From Rhizobium sp. CF122 (lineage in GTDB: Bacteria > Pseudomonadota > Alphaproteobacteria > Rhizobiales > Rhizobiaceae): a stretch of DNA of 64,000 bases. Of the stretch, positions 8,923-18,020 are shown piece by piece. The stretch spans positions 1-64,000 of the forward strand of contig NZ_AKKA01000096.1 in the NCBI RefSeq assembly GCF_000282035.1, read 5' to 3'. The position numbers and the translations under genes were made by a program. The notes beneath the pieces were generated by a model. That model made no database searches. It was given only the letters and a program-made list of their open reading frames with translations, and was not told where the DNA came from. The first letter of the stretch is position 1, and each line of letters starts with the position of its first letter.

Positions 8923-9672
8923 GTGCGCAAGGCGGTATACACGACAATCGGAGCGACAGCAATTTTCTTGGTCGCATCCGCTGCATACTTCGCCTACGAT
9001 TTCGGAATGGCTCGCTTCAACAATCCATCCCTCAGCCACTATCCGATCCAAGGGATAGACGTTAGTCACCACCAAGGCGATATCGATTGGAAGACGGTCG
9101 CGGCGCAACCGAGCGTCCGCTTTGCGATAATGAAGGCGACCGAAGGGGGAGATCACCGAGATGCCAAGTTCGCCACGAACTGGCAGCTCGCGAAAGATGC
9201 GGGCTTGGTACGCGGCGCATACCATTTTTTCACCTTCTGCCGCCCAGGCAAGGATCAGGCACAGAATGTCTTGGCAACCGTCCCAAAGGAGCAGGGAACG
9301 TTGCCGATCGCCGTAGATCTCGAGTTTGTCGGCAATTGCAGCAAAGTCCCGACGGTGGAGGAAATGGCATCGGAGGTGAACGCATTCTTCGCTGAACTAA
9401 AAAGCACCTTTCCGGAGAAGCCGATATTCTACGTCACCCAAGAGTTTTTTGATCGATACCTCAAAGGCAACGAGTCGCGGTTCCCCGAACACTACCTGTG
9501 GCTCCGAAGCGTATTCAAAGAGCCACACCAGAACGATTGCCGTGACTGGTCAATCTGGCAATTCGCCGACAACGGCACGCTGGATGGCATTCAAGGCCCG
9601 GTCGATCTCAATGCGCTCTGCGCATCGGAAACTGGTTTCTCACACCTGTTCCCGGCCGTCGCGGCGAATTGA
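8923..9672 (+). CDS. Membrane-anchored GH25 muramidase (lysozyme)
   Basis: The protein has 249 residues from a GTG at 8923, which is favoured because GGGAGG lies 5 nt upstream. An ATG at 8899 would add 8 residues but lacks a ribosome site. The N-terminus is MRKAV followed by one hydrophobic segment (about residues 7-27), a signal anchor facing the periplasm. The GH25 domain opens with IQGIDVSHHQGDIDW and has the catalytic pair in the AVDLEF strand. It hydrolyses the MurNAc-GlcNAc bond. No phage genes are near, so a host cell-wall role is likely. Confidence 0.85.
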   Translation: MRKAVYTTIGATAIFLVASAAYFAYDFGMARFNNPSLSHYPIQGIDVSHHQGDIDWKTVAAQPSVRFAIMKATEGGDHRDAKFATNWQLAKDAGLVRGAYHFFTFCRPGKDQAQNVLATVPKEQGTLPIAVDLEFVGNCSKVPTVEEMASEVNAFFAELKSTFPEKPIFYVTQEFFDRYLKGNESRFPEHYLWLRSVFKEPHQNDCRDWSIWQFADNGTLDGIQGPVDLNALCASETGFSHLFPAVAAN

Positions 9673-9682
9673 GTAAACGTGC

Positions 9683-10423
9683 CTATTCCGGCAGGCGGTA
9701 GTCGACCAGCTTGTTTTCGCGAACGATGAAGAGCTTGCCGGTCTCGGTCACGTCGGGACCGACCAGCGGCAGGATCGCCTTGGCGACCTCGGAAGGATGC
9801 GGCAACGTCTCGGGATCTTCGCCCGGAACGGCCTGCGCGCGCATGGCGGTGCGGGTGGCGCCTGGATCAACGCTGGTGATACGAAGTGGCGTGCGCTGCG
9901 TTTCACCTGCCCAGGTGCGGGCCAGCGCTTCGACAGCTGCCTTGGAGGCGGAGTAGGGACCCCAGAACGGGCGACACTTGTGCGCGGCACCGGATGAGAG
10001 AATGACGGCGCGGCCGGCATCCGAGCGCGACAGCAGCGGGTCTACCGAACGGATCAGCCGCCACGTCGCGGTCACGTTGATGTTCATCACCTTCTCGAAG
10101 GTCTTCGCCTCGATATGCCCGATCGGCGAGATCACGCCGAGCACGCCCGCATTGGCGACGAGGATGTCGAGCTTGCCCCAGCGCTCGAAGATCGAGGCGC
10201 CGAGCGCATCGATAGCGTTCATGTCGGCAAGATCGAAAGGAACCAGTGTCGCGGAACCGCCAGCCGCCTTGATTGCATCATCGAGGTCCTCGAGACCGCC
10301 GACCGTGCGGGCGCAGGCAATTACGTGCGCACCGGCCTTTGCCAGTTCAATTGCCGTGAAATAGCCGATGCCGCGGGATGCGCCGGTGACGAGTGCGATC
10401 TTGCCTTCAAGGTTGATAGTCAT
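9683..10423 (-). CDS. Short-chain dehydrogenase/reductase
   Basis: The protein has 246 residues. It shows the Rossmann TGASRGIG motif near residue 15, NAG (in VANAGVLG), catalytic Ser in ILSSGAAH and YSASKAA carrying the Tyr-x3-Lys pair. This is a classical NAD(P)-dependent SDR; the substrate is not predictable. The start at 10423 was preferred over an in-frame codon at 10441. It follows purF on the same strand after a 78-bp gap, an arrangement I recognise from other rhizobia. Confidence 0.86.
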   Translation of the reverse strand: MTINLEGKIALVTGASRGIGYFTAIELAKAGAHVIACARTVGGLEDLDDAIKAAGGSATLVPFDLADMNAIDALGASIFERWGKLDILVANAGVLGVISPIGHIEAKTFEKVMNINVTATWRLIRSVDPLLSRSDAGRAVILSSGAAHKCRPFWGPYSASKAAVEALARTWAGETQRTPLRITSVDPGATRTAMRAQAVPGEDPETLPHPSEVAKAILPLVGPDVTETGKLFIVRENKLVDYRLPE

Positions 10424-10501
10424 TGTGCCCCGGTCCTGCATCGCTGAAAAATTAAGGGGCGCAATAAGCGCCCCCTAGTCAAATGTCAAAGCCAATGGCA
10501 G

Positions 10502-11992
10502 TCAGCCATTGGTCGCGAGCAGGGAAACCTTGCGGCCCATCGTTTCGCCGTCCTTGTCGAGAAGTCGCGTCGGATAGTCGCCGGTGAAGTAGTGGTCGGT
10601 GAACTGCGGGCGGGCGTCGTTACGGTCCTCACCGCCGACGGCGCGATAAAGGCCGTTGATCGACAGGAACTCCAGGGAGTCAGCCCCGATATATTTGCAC
10701 ATGGCCTCGAGGCTGTCGTACTGGTTGGCCAGCAGCTTCTCGCGATCCGGCGTGTCGATGCCGTAGAAGTCAGGATAGTAAATCATCGGGCTTGCGACGC
10801 GCAGATGCACTTCCTTGGCGCCGGCATCGCGGATCATCTGCACGATCTTCAGCGAGGTGGTGCCGCGTACAACCGAATCGTCGACGAGCACGACGCGCTT
10901 GCCCTCGATCATCGCACGGTTGGCGGAGTGCTTCAGCTTGACGCCGAAGGCGCGGATTTGCTGCGTCGGCTCGATGAAGGTGCGGCCGACATAATGGTTG
11001 CGGATGATGCCGTATTCGAACGGAATACCGCTTTCCTGAGCGTAGCCGAGCGCTGCCGGCGTGCCGCCATCCGGTACGGGAACGACGACATCAGCCTCAA
11101 CAGGCGCTTCCTTTGCGAGGTTGATGCCCATGTTCTTGCGCGCGACATAGACGCTGCGACCACCGACGACCGAGTCCGGACGGGCAAAGTAGACATATTC
11201 GAACAGGCAGAGGCGCTCCGGCTGGCCGTTGCCCGCCTTGCGGGCGTCGATCGAGATCGAGCCGTCCGGCTGGATTTCGCAGATGATGACTTCGCCGTTC
11301 TCGACATCGCGGACGAACTTGGCGCCGATGATATCGAGCGCGCAGGTCTCCGAGCAGAAGATCGGCTTGCCGTCGAGTTCGCCCATGACGAGGGGACGGA
11401 TACCGGTGGGATCGCGCGCCGCGATCAGCTTCGTGCGTGTGATGGCGAGCATCGAATAGCCGCCTTCCATCTGGCGGATCGCGTCGATGAAACGGTCGGC
11501 CGTGGAGCTGTAGCGCGAGCGGGCGATGAGGTGGAGAACCACTTCCGTATCCGAGGTGGACTGACAGATAGCGCCACCGGCAATCAGCTGGCGGCGAAGC
11601 GTCAGGCCATTCGTGAAGTTGCCGTTATGTGCAATGGCGATGCCGCCGACTTCGAGTTCCGCAAAGAGCGGCTGCACGTTGCGGAGCGCCACTTCGCCCG
11701 TTGTCGAATATCGGTTGTGGCCGATCGAGATGTTGCCGGGCAGGCGGGCGAGGGTAGTCGGGTCAGTGTAGTGGTCGCCGACCAGGCCCATATGCCGTTC
11801 GGAGTGGAAGCGCAGCCCATCGAAGGAGACGATACCGGCCGCTTCCTGCCCGCGATGCTGGAGGGCATGCAGGCCGAGCGCCGTCAACGTTGACGCATCG
11901 TCATGGCCAAGAATGCCAAAGACGCCGCATTCTTCGTGGAGCGTGTCTCCATCGAATTCGTCATTGAACGTCAAGGAATGAGACTGGTTCAT
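10502..11992 (-). CDS. purF: Amidophosphoribosyltransferase (glutamine PRPP amidotransferase)
   Basis: The protein has 496 residues. A short propeptide precedes the nucleophile Cys in HEECGVFGI, as in the type that is matured by self-cleavage. The Ntn glutaminase domain (HNRYSTTG, HNGNFTN) is followed by a phosphoribosyltransferase domain with the PRPP loop VVLVDDSVVRGTTS. It makes phosphoribosylamine, the first committed step of purine synthesis. A 6-bp inverted repeat (GCATGA 12036-12041 and TCATGC 12050-12055) lies about 45 bp upstream. Neighbouring cvpA is a conserved partner of purF in many proteobacteria. Confidence 0.95.
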   Translation of the reverse strand: MNQSHSLTFNDEFDGDTLHEECGVFGILGHDDASTLTALGLHALQHRGQEAAGIVSFDGLRFHSERHMGLVGDHYTDPTTLARLPGNISIGHNRYSTTGEVALRNVQPLFAELEVGGIAIAHNGNFTNGLTLRRQLIAGGAICQSTSDTEVVLHLIARSRYSSTADRFIDAIRQMEGGYSMLAITRTKLIAARDPTGIRPLVMGELDGKPIFCSETCALDIIGAKFVRDVENGEVIICEIQPDGSISIDARKAGNGQPERLCLFEYVYFARPDSVVGGRSVYVARKNMGINLAKEAPVEADVVVPVPDGGTPAALGYAQESGIPFEYGIIRNHYVGRTFIEPTQQIRAFGVKLKHSANRAMIEGKRVVLVDDSVVRGTTSLKIVQMIRDAGAKEVHLRVASPMIYYPDFYGIDTPDREKLLANQYDSLEAMCKYIGADSLEFLSINGLYRAVGGEDRNDARPQFTDHYFTGDYPTRLLDKDGETMGRKVSLLATNG

Positions 11993-12162
11993 CGATGCGG
12001 GCCTTTGCTCTCACAAGAATGGATCGGCTTCCATAGCATGACGCCGTTATCATGCGTTTTAAACGGCTGAGGCCCGGCAGAGCGGATGCCCGGCCGGACC
12101 TTTATTCACGTTCCGCTCAAATGGCAATTGCCAGGTGGCGGGTCAAGCTGTTGAACACTGCG

Positions 12163-12789
12163 TCAATTCGACGGCTGCTGTGCACCATTCGCAGGAGCGG
12201 GCGCTACGTCTTCGGCTGGCGCCTGATCGGATGCCGGCGCGTTGCCGCTCTCAGTATTGCCGCCCTGCGGCTGAATTTTGTCCATCACGCTCGCCCGCAC
12301 CATCTGCGCGAATTCGGCCGGCAGTACGGACTGCAACTTGACGACCATCGAGTCCAGGAACGGCTTCGACTTGGCGTTGTTCACCCAGGCCGGGCGGTGA
12401 TCCGCGTCCACGAGCCAGTTCCAGAAAGCGACGGCGACGACGAGAAGAAGTATGCCCCTAGCCGCGCCGAAGAGAAAGCCCAAAGTGCGGTCGAGAGCGC
12501 CGATCCGGCTGTCGATGATGAAGTCCGCGATCTTCATGGTAATGAACGAGATCACGATCAGCGCAATCAGGAACACCACCGCGGCCGAGCCGACGATCGC
12601 AATGCGGTCGTCATCCGTGTACCTCTTCGCGTAGGGGACCAGGTAGGAGTAGAAATAGTATGCGGCGGCCGCAGAGCCGCCCCAGCTTGCGATCGAAAGA
12701 ACTTCGCGGGAGAAGCCGCGCACCATTGCAAGTACGGCGGAGAAAAGAACGACGCCGATGACAATACCGTCGAAAATCGTAATGGGCAT
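12163..12789 (-). CDS. cvpA: CvpA family membrane protein
   Basis: The protein has 208 residues with four hydrophobic segments in the first 130 (ITIFDGIVIGVVLFSAVLAM and later helices), matching the CvpA/colicin V production family. A Pro/Ala-rich hydrophilic tail follows. It is an inner-membrane protein. The family is linked genetically to colicin V export and to envelope stress resistance; a molecular function is not settled. The position between radA and purF is the normal rhizobial order. The sequence from 11993 to 12162, between this gene and purF, holds no gene. Confidence 0.88.
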   Translation of the reverse strand: MPITIFDGIVIGVVLFSAVLAMVRGFSREVLSIASWGGSAAAAYYFYSYLVPYAKRYTDDDRIAIVGSAAVVFLIALIVISFITMKIADFIIDSRIGALDRTLGFLFGAARGILLLVVAVAFWNWLVDADHRPAWVNNAKSKPFLDSMVVKLQSVLPAEFAQMVRASVMDKIQPQGGNTESGNAPASDQAPAEDVAPAPANGAQQPSN

Positions 12790-12882
12790 ATAAATTCAAC
12801 TCCAGGACCGCCGTTTATATACGGCTTGGTCGCGCCTCATTGCGTGCTTCCTATAACATCACCGATGCTGGCGATGAAAGGA

Positions 12883-14286
12883 TCAAACCTCTTCTTCCAC
12901 ACGTCGCAGTGCGCCTTTCGACCCAGCAATACGTGCAACCAGGTCCGGCAGGCTCTCGATCTCGCTCCAGCGACTGCCCGAACCCTTCGGCAGGTCGGCT
13001 GACGCCGAGGGAAGCAACGCGGCAGAAAAGCCCAGCTTCTCGGCTTCTTTGAGGCGCTGGGACGTATGTGAAACCGGCCGGACGGCGCCCGACAGGCTGA
13101 CTTCGCCGAAATAGACACAATTGGCCGGCAGGGCAATACCGGCCAGCGACGAAACCAGGGCCGAGGCGACGGCGAGGTCGGCGGCCGGTTCGGAGATGCG
13201 ATAGCCGCCAGCGATGTTCAGATAAACGTCGTGCTGGCCGAGCCGGACGCCGCAATGAGCCTCGAGTACGGCAAGGATCATCGACAGGCGTGCGGAGTCC
13301 CAGCCGACCACGGCGCGGCGAGGGGTCCCGAGCGACGTCGGGGCAACGAGCGCCTGCACTTCGACCAGGATGGGGCGGGTGCCTTCCATGCCGGCGAAGA
13401 CGGCAGCTCCCGGCGATTTTTCGTTACGCTCGCCGAGGAAGAGCTCGGACGGATTGGCGACCTCGCGCAGCCCCTTGTCTGACATTTCAAAGACGCCGAT
13501 CTCGTCCGTCGGTCCGAAGCGATTCTTGACGGTGCGCAGGATGCGATAGTGATGGCCGCGATCGCCTTCGAAATAGAGCACCGCATCGACCATGTGCTCG
13601 ACGACACGCGGACCGGCGATCTGGCCGTCCTTGGTGACATGGCCGACGAGAACCATGGCCGCGCCGGTCTGCTTGGCGAAGCGGATCATCGACTGAACGC
13701 CGGTGCGCACCTGCGTCACGGTTCCAGGCGCGGATTCGGCCAGTTCGCTCCAGAGCGTCTGGATGGAATCGATGATCACAAGATCGGGCCGCTTGCCTTC
13801 CGCCACCGTTGCCAGAATGTCCTCGACATTGGTTTCGGCAGCCAGCAGGACATCGGTGTCCGCTGCCTGCAGGCGTTGCGCCCGCAGCCTTACCTGGGCC
13901 ACCGCCTCTTCGCCCGAAACGTAGATGATCCGATGGCCGCGACGCGAAAGCGCTGCCGCGCCCTGCATCAGCAACGTCGACTTGCCGATACCAGGATCGC
14001 CACCGATCAGCACCGCCGAACCGCGCACGAAGCCGCCGCCGAGTGCCCGGTCGAGTTCCGAAATGCCGGTATGGATACGCGGAGCTTCCTCGATCTCGCC
14101 AGAGAGTGCCGTCAGTGCCACTGGGCGGCCTTTCTTCGGCGTCTTTGCCGGTCCACCGCCGATGCCGCCCATGGGGTCTTCTTCGACGATGGTATTCCAC
14201 TCGCCGCAGCTATCGCACTTGCCCGCCCAGCGGTTATGGACCGCACCGCAGCTCTGGCAGATGAATTGTGTCCTGGCCTTCGCCAT
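12883..14286 (-). CDS. radA: DNA repair protein RadA
   Basis: The protein has 467 residues from the ATG at 14286. The order is a four-Cys zinc finger (CQSCGAVHNRW..CDSCGEWN) at residues 8-30, a RecA-like ATPase with Walker A GGDPGIGKST near residue 95, the RadA-specific KNRFG motif (VKNRFGPTDEIG), and a C-terminal Lon-like domain. RadA is a branch-migration helicase helping RecA in recombinational repair. Length and all diagnostic motifs are intact. It is followed by cvpA after 93 bp. Confidence 0.95.
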   Translation of the reverse strand: MAKARTQFICQSCGAVHNRWAGKCDSCGEWNTIVEEDPMGGIGGGPAKTPKKGRPVALTALSGEIEEAPRIHTGISELDRALGGGFVRGSAVLIGGDPGIGKSTLLMQGAAALSRRGHRIIYVSGEEAVAQVRLRAQRLQAADTDVLLAAETNVEDILATVAEGKRPDLVIIDSIQTLWSELAESAPGTVTQVRTGVQSMIRFAKQTGAAMVLVGHVTKDGQIAGPRVVEHMVDAVLYFEGDRGHHYRILRTVKNRFGPTDEIGVFEMSDKGLREVANPSELFLGERNEKSPGAAVFAGMEGTRPILVEVQALVAPTSLGTPRRAVVGWDSARLSMILAVLEAHCGVRLGQHDVYLNIAGGYRISEPAADLAVASALVSSLAGIALPANCVYFGEVSLSGAVRPVSHTSQRLKEAEKLGFSAALLPSASADLPKGSGSRWSEIESLPDLVARIAGSKGALRRVEEEV

Positions 14287-14436
14287 CAATTATGCTTTCG
14301 GTTGGATGCCGCCAGCGCGTCGCATCGAATCAGTTTGATTGCTCAAATAATCATTCGTGGCACCGATCAAAACTAATGATTTCCCTATCAGGGGCGACGG
14401 TGGCACTTGTTCTCCACTGTCTTGGAGGCCACGACG

Positions 14437-15072
14437 ATGCTGGACTATTCGCTCGCGCACTGGATCGCGTTCTTGACCGCGGCGGTCCTGCTCAACCTGT
14501 CGCCGGGTCCCGACATGGCTTTCATTCTCGGCCACACCCTCAAAAGCGGGACGAAGACCGGTTTTGCCGCGCTGTTCGGCATCTGGACCGGCGCCTGCCT
14601 GCATGTGGGGATGGCAGCATTCGGTCTATCTGCGATTCTCGCCGCCTCCGCACTGGCCTTTTCGGTGGTCAAGTGGGTCGGTGCGATCTACCTCATCTGG
14701 CTCGGCATTCAGGCATTGCGCTCGAAAGCCGAGGGCGGCCTGGTCAGTGCGGCGAAGGACGTCCTGCCCTGGAACCATGTCTACAGGCAGGGCATCCTCG
14801 TTTCGCTGCTGAACCCGAAGGTCGCGATCTTCTTCCTCGCCTTCCTACCGCAATTTGTGGTCGCGGGCGCCGGACCGACCTGGCTACAGCTGGCGGTCCA
14901 TGGCCTATTCATCATTGCGGTTGCAGCCTTCATCGAGCCGCCGCTCATCCTTGCGGGAGGACGGCTTGCCGATCTCGTCAAGCGTAAGAGAAGCATCGGC
15001 CTCTGGCTCGATCGCGGCCTTGGCGCGCTACTGGTGGCGCTCGGCGTGCGGTTGGCCCTGACGACGCGGTAG
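14437..15072 (+). CDS. LysE family amino-acid exporter
   Basis: The protein has 211 residues from the ATG at 14437, preceded by TTGGAGG. It has six hydrophobic segments and the family opening LSPGPDMAFILGHTLKSG followed by TGFAALFGIWTGACLH. LysE/RhtB proteins export amino acids or related compounds across the inner membrane; the substrate is not predictable. It sits alone on the plus strand between radA and alr, interrupting the usual order. It is convergent with alr, 4 bp apart. Confidence 0.87.
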   Translation: MLDYSLAHWIAFLTAAVLLNLSPGPDMAFILGHTLKSGTKTGFAALFGIWTGACLHVGMAAFGLSAILAASALAFSVVKWVGAIYLIWLGIQALRSKAEGGLVSAAKDVLPWNHVYRQGILVSLLNPKVAIFFLAFLPQFVVAGAGPTWLQLAVHGLFIIAVAAFIEPPLILAGGRLADLVKRKRSIGLWLDRGLGALLVALGVRLALTTR

Positions 15073-15076
15073 GTCC

Positions 15077-16243
15077 TTAGTCTTCCTCGTACAGGTAGCG
15101 TCGCTCGTGCCGAAGGCCGATGCTGGTCAGGATCTCGTAGCCGATCGTACCTGCCGACCTCGCCACGTCGTCGACGAGCACGTTCTTTCCGAACAGTTCG
15201 ACGTAATCGCCTGCGAGCACTGCATTTTCCGGAAGATCGGTGACATCGAAAATCGTCAGATCCATGGTGATGCGGCCGGCAACCGGAACCTTTCGCCCGG
15301 CCAGAAAACCCTGGCCTCCCTGCGGCACGACCTGGCGCAGAGGCACGCCGCCGCTCGACTGGCTTCGCAGGTACCCATCGGCGTATCCGGCCGACACCAC
15401 GGCGAGCCTGCTGTCACGGGTCAATCGCATGGCGCGGCCGTAGCCGACGGTGTCGCCCGCCTTGGCCGTACGAACCTGAATGATCCGCGCCTCGGCGGTC
15501 ACGACCGGCCGCATCGGGTTCGCCACGCCGTTGACGGCTTCGCCGCCATAGACCGCGATGCCGGGACGCGTGAGATCGAAGTGATAGTCACTGCCGAGGA
15601 AGATGCCACCCGATGCCGCTAGGCTTGACTCGATACCTTCATAGGCTGCGCTAACCCGCCGGAACGATTCAAGCTGTTGCTTGTTCATCTCCGAGGAATG
15701 GTCGTCGCTGCAGGCGAGATGGCTCATGACGAGCACCGGCGCAAAACTTGCCGGGCGCGAAACGTCGTCGGCAAGCGCGATCGCCTCGTCCATGGAAAGG
15801 CCCAGCCTGTTGAAGCCCGTATCGACATTGAGGGCGCAGGGGTAGTCGCCGTATTCGGCGAGCACGGCCATCCAGAAGGCGAGTTGTTCTTCCGACGAGA
15901 TCACCGGCACGAGGTCGTTTTCGAAGAGCCGTCGCTCTGTGCCGGGCCAGACGCCCGCGAGCACGAAAATGCGAGCGTCGGGCGCGTAGGGCCGCAGCGT
16001 CACGCCTTCATCGACGGTGGCGACGAAGAAATCACGCGCGCCGGCCATAAAGAGCGCTTCGCCAGCGTCTTCGATGCCAGTGCCGTAGGCGTCCGCCTTC
16101 ACGACAGCCGCGGCCCGAGCCTTGCCGGAGCGTCGCGCCATGTCCTTCCAGTTTTCCGTCAGTGCCGTCAGGTCGACGGTCAGGCGCAGGCCAGCGGAGT
16201 CGAATGGGTCTTCATCTTCGAAACTATCAACAAAATCAGTCAT
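15077..16243 (-). CDS. alr: Alanine racemase
   Basis: The protein has 388 residues. The PLP-binding Lys is in AAAVVKADAYGTG near residue 49, and the second catalytic Tyr is in SAGYADGYLRS. The fold-type III barrel is followed by the C-terminal beta domain. It interconverts L- and D-alanine for peptidoglycan. An acidic N-terminal extension (DSFEDEDPFDS) precedes the barrel. It is divergent from the AraC gene across 144 bp. Confidence 0.94.
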   Translation of the reverse strand: MTDFVDSFEDEDPFDSAGLRLTVDLTALTENWKDMARRSGKARAAAVVKADAYGTGIEDAGEALFMAGARDFFVATVDEGVTLRPYAPDARIFVLAGVWPGTERRLFENDLVPVISSEEQLAFWMAVLAEYGDYPCALNVDTGFNRLGLSMDEAIALADDVSRPASFAPVLVMSHLACSDDHSSEMNKQQLESFRRVSAAYEGIESSLAASGGIFLGSDYHFDLTRPGIAVYGGEAVNGVANPMRPVVTAEARIIQVRTAKAGDTVGYGRAMRLTRDSRLAVVSAGYADGYLRSQSSGGVPLRQVVPQGGQGFLAGRKVPVAGRITMDLTIFDVTDLPENAVLAGDYVELFGKNVLVDDVARSAGTIGYEILTSIGLRHERRYLYEED

Positions 16244-16337
16244 GGTGCTTCACAAAAGTAGGGAGAGTGCTTGTCGCGTGGTAGTCTAGAGATCAATAAG
16301 GCAAAGTGAAAGCAAGCCGAGGAGATATCGATCTTGC

Positions 16338-16357
16338 GATCACTTTTGTTCAAGACG
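16338..16357 (+). promoter_or_regulatory. Candidate AraC-family operator, copy 1
   Basis: GATCACTTTTGTTCAAGACG lies 30 bp before the regulator start. The same 20 bases with one change (T to C at position 10) occur at 17244-17263, before azlC. Two copies in front of an AraC-type regulator and its downstream export genes suggest that the regulator binds here. The repeat is directly visible; the binding is inferred. Confidence 0.6.
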
Positions 16358-16387
16358 CAGGGGACGCGCGTGAAGTAGTCTGGTTTG

Positions 16388-17245
16388 ATGGAGAATGTAT
16401 CGCAGAAAGAGGCGGCCGAGGCGATGCCGCTTGCAGGTCTCGAACGGGCGCGTTTCTGGCGCGACCGCCGATTCCACAACATGGAATGCCTGAGCGCGAG
16501 CTTCCTGACGCACGAATATGCGCCTCATGCCCACGACACCTTCTCGATCGGCGCCATCGAAAGTGGCACGCAGATCGCAACGATGAAGGGTGTTCGCGAG
16601 GAGACCGGCGCGGGCGATCTCTATCTCATCGACCCCGGCGTCGTGCATGACGGCGTTCCCGGCGGCGAGGGGTATCGCTACCGGATGATCTATCCCGATA
16701 CCAAGCTCTTCGTCGATATTCTCGAAGACGTGACCGGCAAGGCTTTCAACGCCACGCCGTCCTTCCCGAAGGAGCTTCTCAATGATCCCGAGATGGCCGC
16801 CGCTTTTCATACCGCCCATCGCGTGCTGGAGAGCGGTGCCGGAGCGCTGGAATCAGAAGAGGGTATGTTTCGCGTGCTCGCGGCAATCTTCCAACGCTAC
16901 GGCAGCACGATTGTCGTGCCGGTGGATACCAAGGAGCGCACCGCAGTCGGCCGCGCTCGCGACTATCTGACCGAAAATTTCGACAGCGATATCGGGCTTG
17001 ACGAATTGGCCGAGGTCGCAGGCTTGAGCCGCGCGCATCTCATCCGGGCGTTCCGCCGCGAATACCACATCACCCCGCATGCCTTTCTGACCGACAAGCG
17101 TGTGCGCGAGGCGCGCAAGCTATTGCGGTCAGGACAGGCGCCAGCCGATGTGGCAATCCAGTGCGGCTTCGCCGACCAGGCGCACTTCACCCGCCACTTC
17201 AAGGCACGCACCGGCGTCACGCCGGGACAGTATCGCGCGGGCTGA
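16388..17245 (+). CDS. AraC family transcriptional regulator
   Basis: The protein has 285 residues from the ATG at 16388. The N-terminal half is a cupin-like ligand domain (HAHDTFSIGAIESG, a His-rich strand), and the C-terminal 100 residues hold two helix-turn-helix motifs ending with GFADQAHFTRHFKARTGVTPGQYR, the AraC signature. It is followed after 70 bp by azlC-azlD on the same strand and is probably their regulator. A 20-nt motif is repeated upstream of both this gene and azlC, which supports autoregulation and control of export. Confidence 0.9.
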   Translation: MENVSQKEAAEAMPLAGLERARFWRDRRFHNMECLSASFLTHEYAPHAHDTFSIGAIESGTQIATMKGVREETGAGDLYLIDPGVVHDGVPGGEGYRYRMIYPDTKLFVDILEDVTGKAFNATPSFPKELLNDPEMAAAFHTAHRVLESGAGALESEEGMFRVLAAIFQRYGSTIVVPVDTKERTAVGRARDYLTENFDSDIGLDELAEVAGLSRAHLIRAFRREYHITPHAFLTDKRVREARKLLRSGQAPADVAIQCGFADQAHFTRHFKARTGVTPGQYRAG

Positions 17246-17263
17246 TCACTTTCGTTCAAGACG
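17244..17263 (+). promoter_or_regulatory. Candidate AraC-family operator, copy 2
   Basis: GATCACTTTCGTTCAAGACG overlaps the stop codon of the regulator gene and lies 52 bp before azlC. It matches the copy at 16338-16357 in 19 of 20 positions. Confidence 0.6.
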
Positions 17264-17315
17264 GTCACTGCGCAGCAGCTTAACACCTCCGACTTTAGCA
17301 GTTCTGGAGGTTCCA

Positions 17316-18020
17316 ATGCTCACTCAAAGGCGATCGATCGGCGACTTTTTGGCCGGAGCGCGGGCAATCCTGCCGCTCGTCGTCGCCGTCATTCCAATTG
17401 GTCTCGTCTTCGGTGCGGTTTCGGCCACGAAAGGTCTGTCTCCTCTCGAAGCGACCCTGATGAGCGCGCTCGTCTTTGCCGGTGGCTCACAGTTTGTCGC
17501 CATGGATATCTGGACGCACCCGGCAAGCTGGGTGGGCGTCGGCTTTGCCGCGCTGCTCGTCAATATCCGCCACGTCCTGATGAGCGCGTCCCTCGGCACG
17601 AAGATGCAAGCCTTCTCGGGCTTGCGAAAATATGCCGCCATGCTGTTCCTGGCTGATGAGATATGGGCGATTGCGGAATTCCGCGCAGGCGTGGCGCGGC
17701 TGACACCTTCATGGTTCGCCGGCATCGCCATGCCGTTCTATGTGGCCTGGGTCGGCTCCACGCTGATTGGCGCCTCTCTCGGCACGTTTCTAGGCGATCC
17801 CGCTGCCATAGGGCTCGACTTCGCCTTTCCCGCAGTCTTTGTCGTGCTGGCGATGGGGTTCTGGAAAGGCCGTGAGACGGGTTCGGTATTGGCTGCGAGC
17901 GCTCTGGCCGCCGTCCTGGTTCACCAGGTCGTACCGGGTGTCTGGTACATCGCAGCCGGCGCGCTCGCCGGGCTTGCCGCGGCACTGTGGACAGGCAAGG
18001 CAAAGGCGGTGACGGCATGA
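17316..18020 (+). CDS. azlC: AzlC family branched-chain amino-acid exporter, large subunit
   Basis: The protein has 234 residues from the ATG at 17316, with TCTGGAGG 8 nt upstream. About seven hydrophobic helices are present, and the conserved PIGLVFGA and LVFAGGSQFVA motifs identify the AzlC family. In Bacillus and Corynebacterium (BrnF) the family exports branched-chain amino acids with a small AzlD/BrnE partner. The partner follows here with an ATGA overlap. A longer frame reaching back into the regulator gene was rejected. Confidence 0.9.
   Translation: MLTQRRSIGDFLAGARAILPLVVAVIPIGLVFGAVSATKGLSPLEATLMSALVFAGGSQFVAMDIWTHPASWVGVGFAALLVNIRHVLMSASLGTKMQAFSGLRKYAAMLFLADEIWAIAEFRAGVARLTPSWFAGIAMPFYVAWVGSTLIGASLGTFLGDPAAIGLDFAFPAVFVVLAMGFWKGRETGSVLAASALAAVLVHQVVPGVWYIAAGALAGLAAALWTGKAKAVTA

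Noticed and set aside
8627..8986. A possible small minus-strand gene between cysS and the GH25 gene
   Set aside because: No ribosome site, no known family, and it runs into the start of the GH25 gene.
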